Shown here: in pieces, positions 5,945 to 9,343 of the stretch
How the letters are laid out: each line of letters starts with the position of its first letter
Numbering within the stretch: position 1 is the stretch's first letter
Assembly: GCA_910585015.1 (NCBI GenBank)
Contig: CAJUCT010000091.1
Span: 1 to 9,343, forward strand
From: an uncultured Acetatifactor sp.
GTDB lineage: Bacteria > Bacillota > Clostridia > Lachnospirales > Lachnospiraceae
DNA length: 9,343 nucleotides
Direction of reading: 5' to 3'
Program-made: the position numbers and the translations under genes
The notes under the pieces: model-generated
The model's database searches: none
Told to the model about the DNA's origin: nothing
What the model saw: the letters and a program-made list of their open reading frames with translations, nothing else

Positions 5945-7327
5945 ATGGAATTACCAAAAAATATTACGCAAATCGGGGAGGCAGACCGCACCTGTAAGGT
6001 CTATGTGGAGGACTATGTAGTTTCTTATATGAAGCAACTTTGCCGCCAGACAGAGAGAAAGGGACTTGCCATCGCCCTGTATGGCAAATACACCAAGGAA
6101 CAGAGTCTGTCATACTTCTTTATCTACGGGGCCTGCCGGATCCTTTCCATCAACAAGGAGGTACGCCACCTGTCCCAGGCCCAGAATCAGGAGGTGGAGC
6201 GGCTGCGGCAGCATTATTTCCCGGAATATGTGTTTTTGGGCTACCATATTTTTGACGGCGAGATGGTGGAGGGAATGCATATTCAGGAACAGGACGCTTG
6301 CCGGTACATAAAAGGATATGCCTGCTTCTATGAGAAAAATGACAGTATGCTGGCCTATATGGTAGACAACAACCCCCAGGACCACGAGCCGGAGGAGTTC
6401 GGCCAGGAGAAATATGACCGGGCCAGAGCCAGGCAGGAGGAGCGGCGCAGCCAGTATGGGCAGAAAAAAGCACAGCCGGCCAATATGGCGCCGCAGTCGG
6501 ACAAGCCCGAAAAGTGCCCGGAAAAAAAAGTCCCGGACGCCGCCCAGGCAGCTTCTCTGAAAATGATGCGTATGTCTGCGGTGGCGGTGTTCGCAGTGTT
6601 GGGCCTGATCGGGGTGGCGGCCATCACCAGGGAAGGCGAAGAAGGAACCGTGGGGGAGCGGGCAATGCAGCTCTGGGCGCAGTTTACGGACGCGCAGCCG
6701 GAGTCGGGCAGTGCGGCGCAGGAGGGCGGAGCGCAGGAGGCCACAGCGGAGGTATATAACTCTGGCACACTTATGGCGGAGAACAGTTTGGCGGATGCCA
6801 TATTGCAGGAAAATCAGGAAGCTGCAGCTGTGGCAGGACAGGCAGTGGCAGGACAGCCGCAGCAGGATGAAGAGAACGGGGCACAGCCGTCCCAGGAGGG
6901 CGGAGACGGACAGAACATAGGGGAGACAGGGCCGGGACAGGCCCAGAACAACGGGCAGGAAGCCGGGCAAGGGCAAGAATCCGAACAGCCACAGGAAGGC
7001 GGACAAGGGCAGGAAGTCCTGGAATCCGGACAGGAGAGCCAGTCCCCGGAGTCTCTGAACCCGGACACACAGCCAACGGAGTCCCAGCCGGACACAAAGC
7101 CTCAGGAGATTCCGACCCAGGGGCCATCCATCGCCGACATCGAGGCCCAGCAGCAGTCCCAGCAGCAGTCCCAACCGGTGAGCTATGTGATCCAGCCGGG
7201 GGATACCCTGATTGGCATAAGCACCAGACAGTATGGAAATGACAGTTACGTGCAGGCCATCTGCGAATTGAACGGGATCTCCAATCCTGATAATATCCAA
7301 ATCGGCCAAAAAATTCTACTCCCCTAG
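5945..7327 (+). CDS. Single-span membrane protein with novel N-terminal domain, low-complexity linker and C-terminal LysM domain
   Basis: A 460-residue protein in four parts. Residues 1-145 form a compact alpha/beta domain (KVYVEDYVVSYMKQL 18-32, ALYGKY 44-49, YFFIYGACRI 57-66, YVFLGYHIFDG 95-105, GYACFYEKNDSMLAYMV 124-140) that I cannot assign to a named family. A charged segment (146-205) precedes one membrane span (about 210-227). KMMRM just before it predicts a cytoplasmic N-terminus. Residues 250-411 are a disordered linker dominated by Gln, Glu, Gly, Ser and Pro. Residues 413-460 are a LysM domain (YVIQPGDTLIGIS, then the ELNGISNPDNIQIGQKILLP end), which binds the glycan strands of peptidoglycan. 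This layout would connect a cytoplasmic module to the cell wall. There is no catalytic wall hydrolase domain. It heads a cluster with a DUF5711-like protein and a CvpA protein. Confidence 0.85.
   Translation: MELPKNITQIGEADRTCKVYVEDYVVSYMKQLCRQTERKGLAIALYGKYTKEQSLSYFFIYGACRILSINKEVRHLSQAQNQEVERLRQHYFPEYVFLGYHIFDGEMVEGMHIQEQDACRYIKGYACFYEKNDSMLAYMVDNNPQDHEPEEFGQEKYDRARARQEERRSQYGQKKAQPANMAPQSDKPEKCPEKKVPDAAQAASLKMMRMSAVAVFAVLGLIGVAAITREGEEGTVGERAMQLWAQFTDAQPESGSAAQEGGAQEATAEVYNSGTLMAENSLADAILQENQEAAAVAGQAVAGQPQQDEENGAQPSQEGGDGQNIGETGPGQAQNNGQEAGQGQESEQPQEGGQGQEVLESGQESQSPESLNPDTQPTESQPDTKPQEIPTQGPSIADIEAQQQSQQQSQPVSYVIQPGDTLIGISTRQYGNDSYVQAICELNGISNPDNIQIGQKILLP
6830..7172 (+). repeat. Short direct repeats in the coding region for the Gln/Gly-rich linker
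   Basis: Two clear tandem duplications lie in the linker: gtggcaggacag at 6830-6841 and again at 6845-6856 (period 15), and cccagcagcagt at 7146-7157 and 7158-7169 (period 12). Between them are many diverged gggcaagggcaggaa-type units. All periods are multiples of three, so gain or loss keeps the frame. The linker is likely variable in length between strains. Confidence 0.7.
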
Positions 7328-7336
7328 AAAAAAATA

Positions 7337-7345
7337 TGTTATAAT
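7337..7345 (+). promoter_or_regulatory. Extended -10 promoter for the DUF5711-cvpA pair
   Basis: TGTTATAAT is a perfect extended -10 (TGn plus TATAAT at 7340-7345), only 10 bases after the LysM gene stop. The -35 position at 17 bases reads TACTCC, which is poor, but extended -10 promoters can do without it. Initiation near 7352 would give a leader of about 30 nt to the next start. The ATG at 7344 falls inside the -10 and so would not be on this transcript. Confidence 0.5.
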
Positions 7346-7370
7346 GGGCAAAATGCGTTTTGTTTACATG

Positions 7371-7376
7371 AGAGGA
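7371..7376 (+). promoter_or_regulatory. Ribosome binding site deciding the start of the DUF5711-like gene
   Basis: AGAGGA is placed six bases before ATG 7383. The upstream in-frame ATG at 7344 has no comparable site and overlaps the -10 element, so 7383 is preferred. Confidence 0.65.
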
Positions 7377-7382
7377 AACAGG

Positions 7383-8579
7383 ATGGCGGATATTAGGTAT
7401 TTCAATCGGGAAAAGGAGAAAAGGGAGAAGGGACAGGCGGATTACCAGCAGAAAATCCGGCGCTACCGACTGTCTCATGTATATCGGATCGCGCTGGTGG
7501 CAGCAGCCCTGATTGCTCTGGTAGTCCTGGTGGTATTACAGTACAAAAATCATATCTATACATCCTATGAAGTGATCAATACCGTGGATATGCTCACTGT
7601 AAACGGGACGACAAGTATGCCCTTGGGAAATAATATTTTGACCTACAGCAATGACGGCGCCCATTGCACAGACGCCAGAGGCAACGTTCTGTGGAATCAG
7701 ACCTATGAGATGCAAAACCTTCAAATTGCCACCTGCGGGGATGTGGTTGCAATCGGTGATTACAATGGACGTGAGGTATACATATTGGATCAGGAGAAAA
7801 AGCTGGGGGAGATTACTACTACCATGCCCATCCGCAGCATTGCCGTGGCGCAGACGGGCCGGGTGGCGGTGGCAGTGGCCGACACCAGAATCACTTGGAT
7901 ATATATTTATGATCCCGGTAAAACCGATTATTATGAGATACAGACTACCATGAACCAGAGCGGTTATCCGGTAGCCTTTTCCCTCTCTCCCAACGGGGAA
8001 CTCCTGGGACTGTCCTGTATCTATGTGGATTCGGGGGTGATCAAATCCAGAGTGGCTTTCTACAATTTCGGTCAGGTGGGTGAAAACAAAAGCGATTTCT
8101 ATGTGAACGGGTATACCTATCCGGATACAGTGATCCCCACCATCCGATTTATGTCCGATGGGACGGCCTATGCGCTGGGAGACGACCGGCTGCTGTTCTA
8201 CAGCGGATCACAGATCCCGCAGGTGACCAATATTCATTTGTATGAAGAAGAAGTTCAGGGGGTATACAGCAACGAGAATTATGTAGGGGTGCTGTTCCGC
8301 AACAATTCCACCGATGCCCAGCACAAATTGCAGGTATACAGGGGATCCGGGGAGAAGGTTGGTGAGTATCTGTTCAACCAGGATTTTGATCATCTGTTTT
8401 TTGGTCAGGACGGTTTTACCGTATACAATGAACAGGAATGCCTGGTCCATACTTTTGGAGGAATAGAAAAGTTCCAGGGCGGGTTTGACAAGGCGGTTAA
8501 AGTGATGATTCCCCAGGGAAACAGTTACAGATATTTGATATTGACCAACGATTCATTAGATACAATACAGCTAAAATAG
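7383..8579 (+). CDS. DUF5711-like single-span membrane protein with beta-propeller-like exterior
   Basis: A 398-residue protein with a highly charged N-terminus (NREKEKREKGQ, 8-18), a basic stretch, and one membrane span at about 35-53 (ALVVLVVLQ at its end), then about 345 residues predicted outside. The exterior repeats a beta-strand pattern of blades: SNDGAHCTDARGNVLW, GREVYILDQEKKLGEI, GRVAVAVADTRITWIYIYD, SPNGELLGLSCIYVDS, MSDGTAYALGDDRLLFYS. This resembles WD/PQQ-type propellers and the Firmicute family DUF5711, which I recall as having this layout. No enzymatic motif is visible. It starts 55 nt after the LysM gene, has a possible promoter of its own, and is followed 16 nt later by cvpA. 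A scaffold or sensor at the membrane is plausible, but function is unknown. Confidence 0.75.
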   Translation: MADIRYFNREKEKREKGQADYQQKIRRYRLSHVYRIALVAAALIALVVLVVLQYKNHIYTSYEVINTVDMLTVNGTTSMPLGNNILTYSNDGAHCTDARGNVLWNQTYEMQNLQIATCGDVVAIGDYNGREVYILDQEKKLGEITTTMPIRSIAVAQTGRVAVAVADTRITWIYIYDPGKTDYYEIQTTMNQSGYPVAFSLSPNGELLGLSCIYVDSGVIKSRVAFYNFGQVGENKSDFYVNGYTYPDTVIPTIRFMSDGTAYALGDDRLLFYSGSQIPQVTNIHLYEEEVQGVYSNENYVGVLFRNNSTDAQHKLQVYRGSGEKVGEYLFNQDFDHLFFGQDGFTVYNEQECLVHTFGGIEKFQGGFDKAVKVMIPQGNSYRYLILTNDSLDTIQLK

Positions 8580-8595
8580 ACCAGGAGGAGAACCA

Positions 8596-9096
8596 ATGAA
8601 TATTATGCTGATTTTGGCGGTAATATGTGTACTGTTTAAGATTGCTGACGGGTACAAGAAAGGAATGGTAAAAGAGATTGTCTCACTGGTGACCCTGATC
8701 ATCATGGGGATCATGATTGTGCTGATCAGCAAGGGCCTGCACAGTTATATGGAGAAAGAGGTGGTGGGCGTAATCATAGCGGTAGTGCTGATGGCCCTTC
8801 TGGGGGTTGTACACCATCTCTTGAATGTGGTCTTTTTCTCGGCAAAAATGATCTCCAAACTGCCGGTGATCCACTGGGTCAATAAGGTTTTTGGGGCTGT
8901 CTTTGGCGTTCTGGAAGTGATTTTGGTCCTGCAGATCGTCTATGTCTTTATCATGTATTTTGGCCTCGGTATGATAGGACAGCAGATTCTGGAATATACC
9001 AGGGAAAGTGTAGTGCTGACAAAAATATACCAATATAATGTGGTTGCCAAGCTGGTTGAAAACCTGATGAGCCAGCTTCCTGCTATGGCTCTGTAA
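8596..9096 (+). CDS. CvpA family membrane protein
   Basis: A 166-residue integral membrane protein with four hydrophobic segments at about 2-16, 26-46, 56-82 and 98-124. The pattern is that of the CvpA (colicin V production) family: an initial helix followed by DGYKKGMVKEI (18-28), where the family has a D..RG...G-like motif, and the NKVFGAVFGVLEVILVL segment (96-112), where it has the LN...G...G... motif. The C-terminal ~35 residues are amphipathic. Family members are linked to envelope integrity, biofilm or colicin secretion in various bacteria, but the molecular activity is not known. A strong AGGAGGAG (8583-8590) precedes the ATG, and spacing to the previous gene is 16 nt, so it is co-transcribed. 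No hairpin terminator is seen after it before the next promoter. Confidence 0.85.
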   Translation: MNIMLILAVICVLFKIADGYKKGMVKEIVSLVTLIIMGIMIVLISKGLHSYMEKEVVGVIIAVVLMALLGVVHHLLNVVFFSAKMISKLPVIHWVNKVFGAVFGVLEVILVLQIVYVFIMYFGLGMIGQQILEYTRESVVLTKIYQYNVVAKLVENLMSQLPAMAL

Positions 9097-9136
9097 TGTG
9101 CCGGGAAAAAAATAGAAAAAATTTTCAAAAAACCTG

Positions 9137-9165
9137 TTGACATTGTGAAAAAGGTATGGTAATCT
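9137..9165 (+). promoter_or_regulatory. Very strong sigma-A promoter, probably rRNA operon P1
   Basis: Consensus TTGACA (9137-9142), a 17-base spacer and TAATCT (9160-9165) are preceded by a TGn extension (9157-9159). Upstream bases 9106-9132 consist mainly of A and T runs, like an UP element. The strength, the AT-rich upstream tract and the following non-coding leader match promoters of stable RNA operons. Transcription should start near 9172. Confidence 0.8.
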
Positions 9166-9172
9166 GATATAG

Positions 9173-9210
9173 CTGTCGCAGTGATAGAGAGATACAAGTT
9201 AAAGCGACAG
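9173..9210 (+). other. 5' hairpin of the leader transcript
   Basis: ctgtcgc (9173-9179) is exactly complementary to gcgacag (9204-9210), giving a 7-bp GC-rich stem with a 24-nt loop, starting within one or two bases of the predicted transcription start. It may protect the 5' end or nucleate leader folding. The same gcgacag occurs again at 9281-9287, so an alternative long-range pairing is possible. Confidence 0.55.
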
Positions 9211-9307
9211 AGCGGAGCGTTAGTTCAGAACAATGCCTGAAGCATTAGTTCGGAGCAACAGTTCGGAGCGGTAGCTCGGAGCGACAGTTCGGAGCGGTAG
9301 CTCCAAG
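9197..9307 (+). repeat. Degenerate 13-nt tandem array in the leader
   Basis: About nine units approximate agttcggagcggt. The cleanest are 9247-9259, 9260-9272, 9273-9285 and 9286-9298. More diverged units are at 9197-9208 (12 nt), 9209-9221, 9222-9234 and 9235-9246 (12 nt), with a partial unit from 9299. Consecutive units can form small stems, for example ggagc (9291-9295) with gctcc (9300-9304) around a ggta loop. Confidence 0.75.
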
Positions 9308-9343
9308 GGTCCTTGACAAATAAACAGCAATGCAACCCTGAAA

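Larger units (their letters stand above)
9172..9343 (+). other. Non-coding leader, probably of a 16S-23S-5S rRNA operon
   Basis: No ORF, no ribosome binding site, and a structured, repetitive sequence downstream of a stable-RNA-type promoter. The end of the window (CCTTGACAAATAAACAGCAA at 9311-9330, then an ACCCTGAAA end) resembles leader or spacer sequences that precede rRNA genes in Clostridia, including an antitermination boxA-like TTGACAAAT. This is pattern memory and not alignment. The mature 16S gene is not reached, so a tRNA operon is the main alternative. Confidence 0.55.

Noticed and set aside
6110..7309. A 399-codon open frame on the minus strand opposite the LysM gene
   Set aside because: It is Leu/Arg/His-rich without domain features and lies opposite a well-supported gene with LysM and membrane span. 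The length is a by-product of the repetitive, GC-rich sense strand.
9197..9307. CRISPR array interpretation of the 13-nt repeats
   Set aside because: Units are contiguous and degenerate with no spacers, far shorter than CRISPR repeats, and there are no cas genes.

Overview
The window looks like chromosomal DNA from a Clostridia-class Firmicute, most likely a Lachnospiraceae relative. Supporting signs are strong AGGAGG-type ribosome binding sites, sigma-A promoters of the TTGACA/TATAAT type, the pfkA-dnaX-ybaB-recR order, a DUF5711-like membrane protein next to a CvpA-family protein, and moderately high GC with GC-rich third positions. The family assignment is inference from protein character, not from a marker gene.

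Left edge (1-804): wreckage of a mobile element. The last 63 codons of an unrecognised protein are followed by a strong rho-independent terminator. Next comes a conjugative-element-type DNA topoisomerase III gene (topB) that keeps only its first ~109 codons. It breaks inside the TOPRIM metal motif and runs out of frame. The debris abuts the 3' end of a minus-strand tRNA-Ser(CGA) gene (839-924), a classic place for integrative elements to land.

Centre (941-5814): two back-to-back sigma-A promoters drive the tRNA leftward and a housekeeping operon rightward. The operon encodes an atypical 6-phosphofructokinase, the DNA polymerase III tau/gamma subunit DnaX, the nucleoid protein YbaB/EbfC, the recombination mediator RecR and aldose 1-epimerase GalM. 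Gene spacing is 4 nt, 39 nt, a 1-nt overlap and 42 nt, with no terminator seen inside. It couples replication and repair functions (dnaX-ybaB-recR, a widespread bacterial cluster) to sugar metabolism at both ends.

Right part (5945-9096): a three-gene envelope cluster. The first protein has a novel cytoplasmic N-terminal domain, one membrane span, a long Gln/Glu/Gly-rich extracytoplasmic linker and a terminal LysM peptidoglycan-binding domain. The second is a DUF5711-like single-span protein with a large repeated beta-rich exterior. The third is a multi-span CvpA-family protein. An extended -10 promoter just after the LysM gene can drive the last two on their own. The co-directional order suggests a trans-envelope module of unknown function; this is the least explained biology here.

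Right edge (9097-9343): a very strong, AT-preceded extended -10 promoter starts a non-coding leader. The leader has a 5' hairpin and about nine degenerate 13-nt tandem repeats, and resembles the leader of a ribosomal RNA operon whose 16S gene would lie just beyond the window. The overall layout (tRNA-Ser, dnaX-ybaB-recR, small envelope genes, rrn) recalls the Bacillus subtilis origin-proximal region, with different genes between recR and the rRNA operon.
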